From Bacillota bacterium (GTDB lineage Bacteria > Bacillota > Clostridia > Lachnospirales > Lachnospiraceae), in NCBI GenBank assembly GCA_023412855.1, contig JAEZRJ010000052.1, positions 1-38,419 of the forward strand: 38,419 nucleotides of DNA, in the 5' to 3' direction. Made by a program: the position numbers and the translations under genes. The notes beneath the pieces are model-generated. The model searched no databases. It was not told the DNA's origin and was given only the letters and a program-made list of their open reading frames with translations. The stretch's first letter is position 1. Each line of letters opens with the position of its first letter. Of the stretch, positions 32,042 through 38,419 are shown piece by piece.

Positions 32042-32476
32042 CTATTCCTGCATCATGCTGTCCAGATACCCTCTGTCCCACAATAATATTTTCAGCTTTT
32101 TTGCTGCCTCTACGGCAGGCGCCGTAAAATAGTGGTTAGTAAGTACTGCTCCTACCATGCGATCGTAGTAGTCCTTGCCCGCATATGCTTCCTGGATCGC
32201 CTTCACTCCTACCGGAGAATCGTAGCGTTTGCATTGGATGGCGTAGGTTACTCCGTCCTTCTCCGCTAATATGTCAATGCCATAGTCGCCGCTGCCTTTC
32301 GTTACTTCTACTTCGACAAAGCCTCTTTCCTTCAAGAGCTCTGCACAAAACTGTTCAAAATCCCGCCCCTCCATCTCATCGATCGCGGAAGGGGTTCCGG
32401 CCTTTCGCTTCCTAATATATATTAATGTAATAACTGCCGTCAAAAAAATGGCGGCGATCGCACCTATCAGTACCAT
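32042..32476 (-). CDS. Membrane-anchored Mrr-type restriction endonuclease-like protein
   Basis: The 144-residue product has an N-terminal TM helix (about 2-21) and basic stop (RKRK), then an Mrr_cat nuclease fold: GRDFEQFCAELL, GSGDYGIDIL with Asp68, and AIQCKR with Gln81 and Lys83, the D-(x)-QxK core of this nuclease family. The fold faces the cytoplasm given the positive-inside rule. Stand-alone Mrr domains with a TM helix are known in Firmicutes but their role is unclear; cleavage of modified or foreign DNA is one possibility. AAGGAG precedes the ATG. It is divergent from the hemerythrin-like gene. Confidence 0.85.
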   Translation of the reverse strand: MVLIGAIAAIFLTAVITLIYIRKRKAGTPSAIDEMEGRDFEQFCAELLKERGFVEVEVTKGSGDYGIDILAEKDGVTYAIQCKRYDSPVGVKAIQEAYAGKDYYDRMVGAVLTNHYFTAPAVEAAKKLKILLWDRGYLDSMMQE

Positions 32477-32577
32477 TGTACAGTCTCCTTAAAACTCCCA
32501 AAGAAATCACGCAAGTCAATTTACGCCCTCTAACGCCCGAAATTGAATAAAATTTATCATTAATTTCTAATTTACGG

Positions 32578-32606
32578 TTGCAGATAGTACTTTGGTAGTA
32601 TATTAT
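32578..32606 (+). promoter_or_regulatory. Promoter of the hemerythrin-like gene
   Basis: TTGCAG (32578-32583), a 17-bp spacer and TATTAT (32601-32606). About 65 bp upstream of the start codon. Confidence 0.65.
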
Positions 32607-32670
32607 AATAATGTTCGCTTGCATATCATGATTAACACTCTTAATCATTCTCATCTTACCGGAGGTAATA

Positions 32671-33096
32671 ATGTTCGATTTTAAATTTGATTGGTGCAAG
32701 GAAATGGAATGCGGCGTTGAGATTATCGACGCGCAGCACCGCGAGCTATTTCGCATTGGCAGAGATATAGAGCAGCTTATCATGAACAACTGTCGGAACG
32801 TTTCCAACCAACAGCTTTTGGATATCGTTTGTGCTCTGCGGGATTATGCCTCATATCAACTCTATACGGAGGAGAATCTCATGGATAAGTACAACTATCC
32901 CGATTCTTCCAAAAATAAAAAATCTATCAACGATTTCAAAAATAATATTTTATCTATAGATATGAAGGAACTGAGCAAGAATCCGAAAAAGACCCTTGTT
33001 CAGTTAAAAGAATATTTGCAGACTTTCCTGTTTAATCACATTTTAGTAGAGGACCGGGACTTGTGCAAATATCTTAATTCGCGCGACGTATATTAA
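32671..33096 (+). CDS. Hemerythrin-fold protein lacking three His ligands
   Basis: The 141-residue protein follows bacteriohemerythrin along its whole length: WCKEMECGVEIIDAQHREL, the EE helix, YP, and FNHILVEDRDLCKYL. Of the seven diiron ligands, His23, Glu67, His123 and Asp128 are kept, but the expected His in the HFxxEE motif is Gln63 and both His of HxxxH are Asn82 and Ile86. With three His lost, a normal oxygen-binding diiron site is unlikely; it may bind one metal or none, or have a structural or redox-sensing role. GGAGG precedes the ATG, with its own promoter and terminator, so it is a single expressed gene. Confidence 0.88.
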   Translation: MFDFKFDWCKEMECGVEIIDAQHRELFRIGRDIEQLIMNNCRNVSNQQLLDIVCALRDYASYQLYTEENLMDKYNYPDSSKNKKSINDFKNNILSIDMKELSKNPKKTLVQLKEYLQTFLFNHILVEDRDLCKYLNSRDVY

Positions 33097-33104
33097 CAAG
33101 TACT

Positions 33105-33125
33105 AAGTCCCTAAGGGACTTTTTT
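33105..33125 (+). terminator. Intrinsic terminator after the hemerythrin-like gene
   Basis: AAGTCCC (33105-33111) pairs with GGGACTT (33115-33121) over a 3-base loop and runs into a T tract. It starts 9 bp after the stop codon. Confidence 0.88.
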
Positions 33126-33219
33126 ATATCATAGGAGGGACTTTGCCGCTTTAATGCGTGAAGGTGTTCCTTCTTATGGTATAAACATTTGTGCTGCCCT
33201 TCGGGCGAATGATGCGCAG

Positions 33220-35019
33220 TTATTTCCCTATTTTCAGGCTTCTATAACGGTTAAAGCAGGCGAATACCTCCTGTTTTCTCGGAAGAGCCAGCCCTGACGG
33301 CAGGAAGCTTCCTTGCACTACGCCAGCAAGGCCTTTTTTCTCTGCCAGTTCCATCAGTTTATTTATGATATCCCTGAGATTCTCTTGTCCATTGAACATA
33401 TTCTGCTCCGCATAGGCGAGCAAATAGCCCAGCGCCATGGCTTGCTCCGCATCGACGAGCTGCTCTACATAATGGAGATGAATCGTTTCTTTTCCCAAAA
33501 CGACACTTTCTTTTCCCATTCCTTTTATTTTTATACGCTCCGGCTCTCTTGCATCGCCTTCAGCGTTTTCCCCGTATCTGTTCTTTCCCCCGCGGCCATA
33601 CTTCTGTGCGTAATGATTGTTTCCTTTGCGTTCCTCTATCACCTTGACAGCGCGGGCGGGAATTCTCTCATAGTCCGGCATGGCCGGGACGTCCCCGGGA
33701 AGAGATACCGCCGGAAAGGCTTTCGCCTCTTCCTTTGCAAAATCCGTAATTTCTTCCGGTCTGTAGTGGTCCATCTGGATGATGCAGTCCGCGATGTTGA
33801 AATAGGAACCCGAGCTTCCCGCCACGATGATGCAGGATATACCGTTCTCCTCATACAAGAACCTTGCCCTCTCTATAAAAGGGGTAATGGGCTCTTTGTC
33901 TCTGTGAACGACACGCTGCATCAGTTCGTCCCTTACCATGAAATTCGTCGCACAAGTATCCTCATCTATCAACAAAAGTGCGGAACCGCTTTCTATGGCT
34001 TCCACCACGTTCGCAGCCTGAGAGGTGCTTCCACTGGCATCTTCCGTATGAAAACGTTTGGTATCCTTTCCGCCGGGAAGGTTATTTACGAATAGGGAAA
34101 TATCATCGCCCGTCACGCTGCGCCCGTCCTCCGCACGTATTTTTACCGCGTCGGACTCTGTAATGACATATTCCCTGCCGTCTCCTGCGATATGATCGTA
34201 CACCCCAAGCTCCAGAGCCTTTAAAAGGGTGGACTTTCCATGATAGCCGCCTCCTACGATGAGGGTTATGCCTTTTTTGATTCCCATGCCGGATATTTCA
34301 CCCTTATGAGGAAGCTTCATTGTCACTTCCATGGACTTGGGAGAAACGAAAAGCACGCTGTCTTTCATGGGCCTGTCCGAAATGCCGGACTCCCTTGGAA
34401 GTACCGAGTCGTTGGCGACGAACGCAGCAAGCCCCATTTCTGCCAAATGCTCTCTGATGTAGTATCTGTCATCCGCAAGAAAAAGAGTATGTTTCACTTC
34501 CTCTTTATTTAACATAGGATAAAACAGGACCCCTTGTATACATCTGGGGAGGAAGTCGAATAATATCTTTTCCAGCTCCGGCGCACAAATCGTTCTGCCG
34601 TTGGCCGGAAAGCCGATTTCCAGACGCAAGATAATAGCCCCGCTTTCAGGCACGATGACACATGCTGTTCTCTCAAGCACCTCCTGCCCGCAGCGGCTCA
34701 CCGACAAAAGGCCGCTTTTACCGGAGCCCTTCGCTTTGAAATTATATTTATCCGCCTCTCTGCCAAACAGGCGAAGCAGATAGTCCTGCATGGCAATCCT
34801 GCGCTCTTTCCTCTCGTAGCATTCCTTCGGGAAACCTGCTGCCTTGCCCTCTACGTGTATGCTCACCTTGGAGGGAGATGCGAAAGGGTCACCCTGTACA
34901 TGGTCTATGGACAATTCGTATTTGCCAAAGGAGTAACTCCCCCGCGTATCCTTATAGGCCGGGTAACCTTTTCTGTCTATCGCTTTAAGAATATTTTGCA
35001 GGTCTGCCGATGCTTTCAT
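33220..35019 (-). CDS. ABC-class ATPase of unknown function (PF09818 type)
   Basis: The protein is 599 residues from ATG 35019, chosen for AGAGG 7 bases upstream; the longest frame adds six codons without RBS. The N-terminal half (1-240) is family-specific. The ATPase core has Walker A GGGYHGKSTLL (about 256-266), an ABC signature-like SGSTSQA (about 330-336) and Walker B ALLLIDEDTCATNFMVRD (about 347-364), the last being diagnostic of the predicted ABC_ATPase family. No TM segments, so it is soluble and not a transporter part by itself. It is monocistronic. A substrate or pathway is not known for the family. Confidence 0.9.
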   Translation of the reverse strand: MKASADLQNILKAIDRKGYPAYKDTRGSYSFGKYELSIDHVQGDPFASPSKVSIHVEGKAAGFPKECYERKERRIAMQDYLLRLFGREADKYNFKAKGSGKSGLLSVSRCGQEVLERTACVIVPESGAIILRLEIGFPANGRTICAPELEKILFDFLPRCIQGVLFYPMLNKEEVKHTLFLADDRYYIREHLAEMGLAAFVANDSVLPRESGISDRPMKDSVLFVSPKSMEVTMKLPHKGEISGMGIKKGITLIVGGGYHGKSTLLKALELGVYDHIAGDGREYVITESDAVKIRAEDGRSVTGDDISLFVNNLPGGKDTKRFHTEDASGSTSQAANVVEAIESGSALLLIDEDTCATNFMVRDELMQRVVHRDKEPITPFIERARFLYEENGISCIIVAGSSGSYFNIADCIIQMDHYRPEEITDFAKEEAKAFPAVSLPGDVPAMPDYERIPARAVKVIEERKGNNHYAQKYGRGGKNRYGENAEGDAREPERIKIKGMGKESVVLGKETIHLHYVEQLVDAEQAMALGYLLAYAEQNMFNGQENLRDIINKLMELAEKKGLAGVVQGSFLPSGLALPRKQEVFACFNRYRSLKIGK

Positions 35020-35445
35020 TTTTGTACCTCTTCTCATTTATACTATTTCTTATATTTTTATTTCATTTACTTTCATCCAATTATGGAATCAAAGCTTTAT
35101 TTATAACTTATCATATAACTTTTTAGCATAAATGAAAACCGTAAATTACCGAGCATCAGGACGTCTCGTCCAAAACATTCCGAATTCGGAGCATAAATTG
35201 CGTTTTGTATCGTTGTTCATGCGAATCTTCGTCTCGTTTTTCTTTCCCATTGAACAAATCTCAATTCCTTATGGTATAATGGTTCAAACGAATAAACCAA
35301 AAAAACAGAGCTGCCCGCCTCTCCCGCCCTGCGGTACCACATTATTTGAAAATAAGGCATTTCATGGCGGATATCTGTCATGCAGCAATGAATACGGCGA
35401 CATGGAATACAATTAATAAGGAATAAGAAAGGCAGGATTATTATT
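35020..35445. other. Divergent intergenic region upstream of the nitroreductase-like gene
   Basis: This ~425-bp gap separates the ABC ATPase gene (minus) from the nitroreductase-like gene (plus). It holds a plus-strand promoter (35250-35280) and a ~160-nt leader. A 94-codon frame (35132-35416) has no RBS and no protein-like composition. Nothing else convincing was seen. Confidence 0.6.
35250..35280 (+). promoter_or_regulatory. Extended -10 promoter for the nitroreductase-like gene
   Basis: TATAAT (35275-35280) is perfect and is preceded by TGG, an extended -10. TTGAAC (35250-35255) is 19 bp upstream, slightly too far, which the extended -10 may compensate. Confidence 0.65.
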
Positions 35446-36111
35446 ATGGATTTTATGCAGGCAATAGAAAACCGTCATTCGGTACGCGACTATACGGACA
35501 AAAAAATTGATAAGGATATCGTTTCAGAACTTCAGAGGGAAATTGATCTCTGCAATGGCGAGGGTGGACTGCACATACAATTAGTTACCGACGAGCCGGA
35601 AGCCTTTGGCGGTATTATGGCCCACTACGGTAAATTTAACAATGTGAAGAACTACATCGCTCTCATAGGGAAAAAGAGCCCCGAATTAGAGGAAAAAATC
35701 GGATATTATGGTGAATGGCTGGTCTTAAGGGCACAGCAGCTCGGCCTAAATACCTGCTGGGTAGCCTTGACCTTCAGCAAGGGAAAAAGCCGCTGCGAAA
35801 TAAATAAGGGAGAAAAGCTCGTCTGCGTTCTGTCCCTTGGATATGGCAGGACCCAAGGCGTTTCTCACAAAAGCAAATCCTTACTCGAGCTATGTAAAGC
35901 AGAAGGAGAAATGCCCGATTGGTTTAAAAGAGGTATGGATGCCGCGCTTTTAGCTCCCACCGCAACAAATCAGCAAAAGTTTCTGATTACATTTTCAGGG
36001 AACCGGGTATCCGCTAAATCGACCGGCGGCTTTTATTCCAAGGTCGATTTGGGAATAGTGAAAAAGCACTTTGAAATCGGTGCCGGAATAGAAAATTTTA
36101 GTTGGGAATAA
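35446..36111 (+). CDS. Nitroreductase-fold flavoprotein (TM1586-like)
   Basis: The 221-residue protein begins with the nitroreductase signature AIENRHSVRDYTDKKI, which binds FMN phosphate through the Arg-Ser-Val-Arg region. The middle has YYGEWLVLRAQQLGLNTCWVAL and the C-terminal half AALLAPTATNQQKF, repeating the fold as in the single-chain TM1586-type nitroreductases. Likely an NAD(P)H-linked flavin oxidoreductase; substrate unknown. RBS is AGGCAGGA. It has its own promoter; the second chemoreceptor gene follows 133 bp later on the same strand and has separate signals. Confidence 0.88.
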   Translation: MDFMQAIENRHSVRDYTDKKIDKDIVSELQREIDLCNGEGGLHIQLVTDEPEAFGGIMAHYGKFNNVKNYIALIGKKSPELEEKIGYYGEWLVLRAQQLGLNTCWVALTFSKGKSRCEINKGEKLVCVLSLGYGRTQGVSHKSKSLLELCKAEGEMPDWFKRGMDAALLAPTATNQQKFLITFSGNRVSAKSTGGFYSKVDLGIVKKHFEIGAGIENFSWE

Positions 36112-36144
36112 TTAACAACTTCATAAGATAGTATTACAAAAAGT

Positions 36145-36184
36145 AAAAAAGTTCATTTTATTTCGCTCTTCTTTTCCCTATAAT
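36145..36184 (+). promoter_or_regulatory. Possible promoter of the second chemoreceptor gene
   Basis: A perfect TATAAT (36179-36184) lies about 60 bp before the start codon, with only a poor -35 (TTTTAT at 36156-36161). Just upstream is a 15-base match (36145-36159) to one arm of the inverted repeat at 903-948, a possible activator site. Confidence 0.4.
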
Positions 36185-36244
36185 TTATTCAGAACTATTT
36201 TTAATTGCTTTCTGTTTGGTAACTAGGCAGGGGAGGGAAATCCA

Positions 36245-38275
36245 ATGAAAACTTTTAAACCTTTTAAAAAGTACGGTATTGTAAAACAGATTAGCTTTGC
36301 GTTTATTGTTCCTATACTTTGTGTAATTCTCGTCGGTGCGCTGGCTTATGTCCAGTCGGAAAAAGGTCTTCGTGAAAAATATGAAGAGTCCTCTTTGGCC
36401 GCCTTAAAAATGACAGATCAGTATATCGACATGGGATTGCAGCTGGGAGCAGCCGAAGCGCAAAAATATGCATATGACACAAATATGAATAAATATTACA
36501 TGGGTCTGTATGAAGGAAATAATTCAAAGAAAATTCAAACGATCGACAGTATGAAAGCGAGTATGGAAGCAGCACGGACTACCAACAAGTTTATAAACAA
36601 CATACATATTATTACACCATCCGATATCATCATGCAGACTACAAAGGATATGAAGCAAGGAAGCGGTACCGGTTTCTATGAGGAGCTGTCCGCGGAGATC
36701 GAGGAAACCTATGGCCCCAATACCTTTTCTATCTGGATGGATCGTCATCCTCTTGTTGACGGTAAACTGGGGATAGATCAGGAAGATTATCTCCTTTCCT
36801 ATTATTGTGCTTCTACTAATTCAAAAGCGGGAGTTATCGTAGATATCAGCAAAGATACCGTTTTGGATATTATAGGTAAGGCAGATATGGGAAAGGGAAG
36901 TACAGTCGGTCTTATAACAAGCGGCGGAAGGGAAATAATAACCGGCAGTGACCTTGACTTTTCTCTGACAGATAAAGAATTATACAAACAATTCCTAAAC
37001 TCCGAAGAACCGGAAATAACCGGCTATGTATTTGAAAACGGGAGAGACTATCTTCTTCTGGCCTCTAAGAGCAATCTTGCCGGTATTGTCGTATATGCTG
37101 TTATACCGAAAGGCATTGTTACCGAAAAAGCTGACAATATTAAAACTATTACATTTATTCTTGTCATATTGTCTTGTGTGATTGCGAGTATCCTTGCCGC
37201 GCTTATTTCCATAAAAATCAGCCGAAGAATGAAAGTAATCTCCGATGGGTTGTGCAAATCCTCTTCCGGAAATCTAACTGCAGAGATCATCATCCGGGGA
37301 AACGACGAATTCGGCAGTATCGCCCAGAATATAAACCGTATGATAAACCATATGCAAGTTTTGATTTTAGGCTTCAAACAGGGCGTATCTCATGTTTCGG
37401 AAACTTCGGAAGAAGTAAAAGATGCTTCCGGCATTATAAACAGCCATTCGAAGGATATTGACCGCGCCATTGAAGAAATCAATCAAGGGATTGAAAACCA
37501 ACGGTTAAATGCTGATGAGTGCCAGCAGAAGATGGATTCCTTATCCGGAGAAATAAAAACCGTATTGCAGGAAATAGAAAAAATAGAGACCTTTGCCTCC
37601 TCCAGTCATGAACTGATCAAATCAGGAGTACTGCAGATGAATTCATTGTCCCGAAGCTCCGATTCCACCTCACAAGTAACGACAATGGTCATTGATAATA
37701 TTTCCTACTTATCCCAAAAGGCAAAATCGATCGAAGCCTTTATCGATATTATTAATGACATTTCGGAACAGACTACTCTCCTTTCCTTGAATGCTTCTAT
37801 TGAAGCTGCCCGCGCCGGTGCTGCAGGACACAGCTTTGCAGTGGTTGCAGAAGAAATCCGGAAACTTGCCGATAGCTCCTTGCAGGCAGCCGGTCAGATT
37901 CAGACCACCGTAAATGATATTATGGCTCAGATGAAGGAAACAACAGATAATGCACAGGAAGCGAAAGGCATTGTAAATGAGCAGACAAAGAGCGTGAATG
38001 ACATGGCGGTCACTTTCGACAAGATGAGCCTTGGAATGTCAGAGCTTATAACAAGCGTAGATGAAATCAGCCAGAATATTGAACACGTAAATACCGAACG
38101 CCATGCGACCAAACTCGCTGTCGGAAGAATTACCGAGGTTATCGAAACTACCTCGCAGTCCGCAAAGCAGGTTCGCATACTGGCCGGAGGTCTTCTTACA
38201 AATGCTGAAAATATGAACTTCATATCACATAATCTAATGAAGGATATGAAAACCCTGGAGGAAAAGGGGCTGTAA
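36245..38275 (+). CDS. Methyl-accepting chemotaxis protein with Cache-like sensor
   Basis: The 676-residue receptor has TM1 at about 16-37, a ~260-residue extracellular region (40-300) whose mixed alpha/beta pattern resembles a dCache sensor, TM2 (302-324), HAMP (325-380) and a signalling coiled coil with the conserved tip at about 508-545 (LNASIEAARAGAAGHSFAVVAEEIRKLAD). It differs in sensor type and size from the 575-residue receptor at 4223-5950, so they should detect different signals. GGGAGGG lies 7 bases before the ATG. It is a single gene; its stop codon lies inside the first of three overlapping hairpins. Confidence 0.93.
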   Translation: MKTFKPFKKYGIVKQISFAFIVPILCVILVGALAYVQSEKGLREKYEESSLAALKMTDQYIDMGLQLGAAEAQKYAYDTNMNKYYMGLYEGNNSKKIQTIDSMKASMEAARTTNKFINNIHIITPSDIIMQTTKDMKQGSGTGFYEELSAEIEETYGPNTFSIWMDRHPLVDGKLGIDQEDYLLSYYCASTNSKAGVIVDISKDTVLDIIGKADMGKGSTVGLITSGGREIITGSDLDFSLTDKELYKQFLNSEEPEITGYVFENGRDYLLLASKSNLAGIVVYAVIPKGIVTEKADNIKTITFILVILSCVIASILAALISIKISRRMKVISDGLCKSSSGNLTAEIIIRGNDEFGSIAQNINRMINHMQVLILGFKQGVSHVSETSEEVKDASGIINSHSKDIDRAIEEINQGIENQRLNADECQQKMDSLSGEIKTVLQEIEKIETFASSSHELIKSGVLQMNSLSRSSDSTSQVTTMVIDNISYLSQKAKSIEAFIDIINDISEQTTLLSLNASIEAARAGAAGHSFAVVAEEIRKLADSSLQAAGQIQTTVNDIMAQMKETTDNAQEAKGIVNEQTKSVNDMAVTFDKMSLGMSELITSVDEISQNIEHVNTERHATKLAVGRITEVIETTSQSAKQVRILAGGLLTNAENMNFISHNLMKDMKTLEEKGL

Positions 38276-38297
38276 AAAAACAGCCCTAACGAATGGG

Positions 38298-38345
38298 GCT
38301 GTCGCATTAACGATTGAAAAATCGTGAAGCGACAGCTTCCTTTTT
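38298..38345 (+). terminator. Intrinsic terminator after the second chemoreceptor gene
   Basis: GCTGTCGC (38298-38305) pairs with GCGACAGC (38329-38336); an inner CGATT/AATCG stem closes a GAAA tetraloop. TTCCTTTTT follows. The 5' arm overlaps an upstream competing hairpin (38280-38302), and a third (38267-38286) spans the stop codon. Confidence 0.85.
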
Positions 38346-38419
38346 GCCTATTTTCTCTTTTTCACTACCTTTTGTGCCTATTTTAACGGTTTCCCATAAA
38401 TAATGGCGCACTTTAATAG

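Noticed and set aside
33185..33215. Terminator after the ABC ATPase gene (GCCC-GAA-GGGC)
   Set aside because: The stem is only four base pairs and no T run follows on the minus strand.
35331..35340. T-box-like GTGGTACCGC on the minus strand
   Set aside because: Only the ten-base core matches; no stem I elements or convincing terminator/antiterminator pair, and upstream sequence quickly runs into the nitroreductase-like gene.
35132..35416. 94-codon plus-strand open frame
   Set aside because: No RBS, unbalanced composition, and it overlaps the promoter and leader of the nitroreductase-like gene.

Overview
The window most resembles a chromosomal segment of a Lachnospiraceae-type Firmicute (class Clostridia). 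This is an inference from strong AGGAGG-type ribosome binding sites, AT-rich intergenic DNA, the YesM/YesN plus YtfQ sugar-sensing arrangement, a Gram-positive AraR repressor with araABD, sortase-type surface display and an enlarged Opp transporter. No rRNA, tRNA, CRISPR array, prophage or insertion sequence was seen. Most genes are on the minus strand.

Region 1 (1-6.0 kb): a minus-strand block runs chemoreceptor, then AraC-type response regulator, then LytS/YesM-type histidine kinase, and then a YtfQ-like sugar-binding lipoprotein cut off by the left edge. The 362-bp gap before the lipoprotein gene holds two arrays of one roughly 16-bp motif in opposite orientations (three units at 19-bp period, four at 20-bp period) on either side of a perfect 17-bp inverted repeat. 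I regard this as the most striking regulatory structure in the window.

Region 2 (6.1-8.1 kb): the GntR/LacI-type repressor AraR, whose ara genes lie 20 kb away, then three tandem copies of a 115-bp hairpin-containing repeat, then a small membrane protein.

Region 3 (8.4-21.1 kb): a peptide-utilisation island. It has a DUF885 putative metallopeptidase (plus strand) and, on the minus strand, a MarR regulator, an M3 oligoendopeptidase, a four-TM protein, OppABCDF and a one-TM protein. OppC carries a ~270-residue insertion built from repeats, and OppA is also enlarged by about 140 residues. A natural reading is extracytoplasmic cleavage, uptake by Opp and intracellular trimming by the M3 enzyme.

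Region 4 (21.2-27.6 kb): a 1524-residue multimodular GH16 glucanase with carbohydrate-binding modules and a C-terminal sorting-like signal, preceded by a class B-like sortase and an unrecognised 218-residue protein.

Region 5 (27.7-31.9 kb): the araA-araB-araD operon for L-arabinose catabolism, with a consensus sigma-A promoter and candidate AraR operators.

Region 6 (32.0-38.4 kb): single genes for a membrane-anchored Mrr-type nuclease, a hemerythrin-fold protein that lacks three of the five histidine ligands, a PF09818-type ABC ATPase, a nitroreductase-fold protein and a second chemoreceptor followed by a chain of mutually exclusive hairpins.
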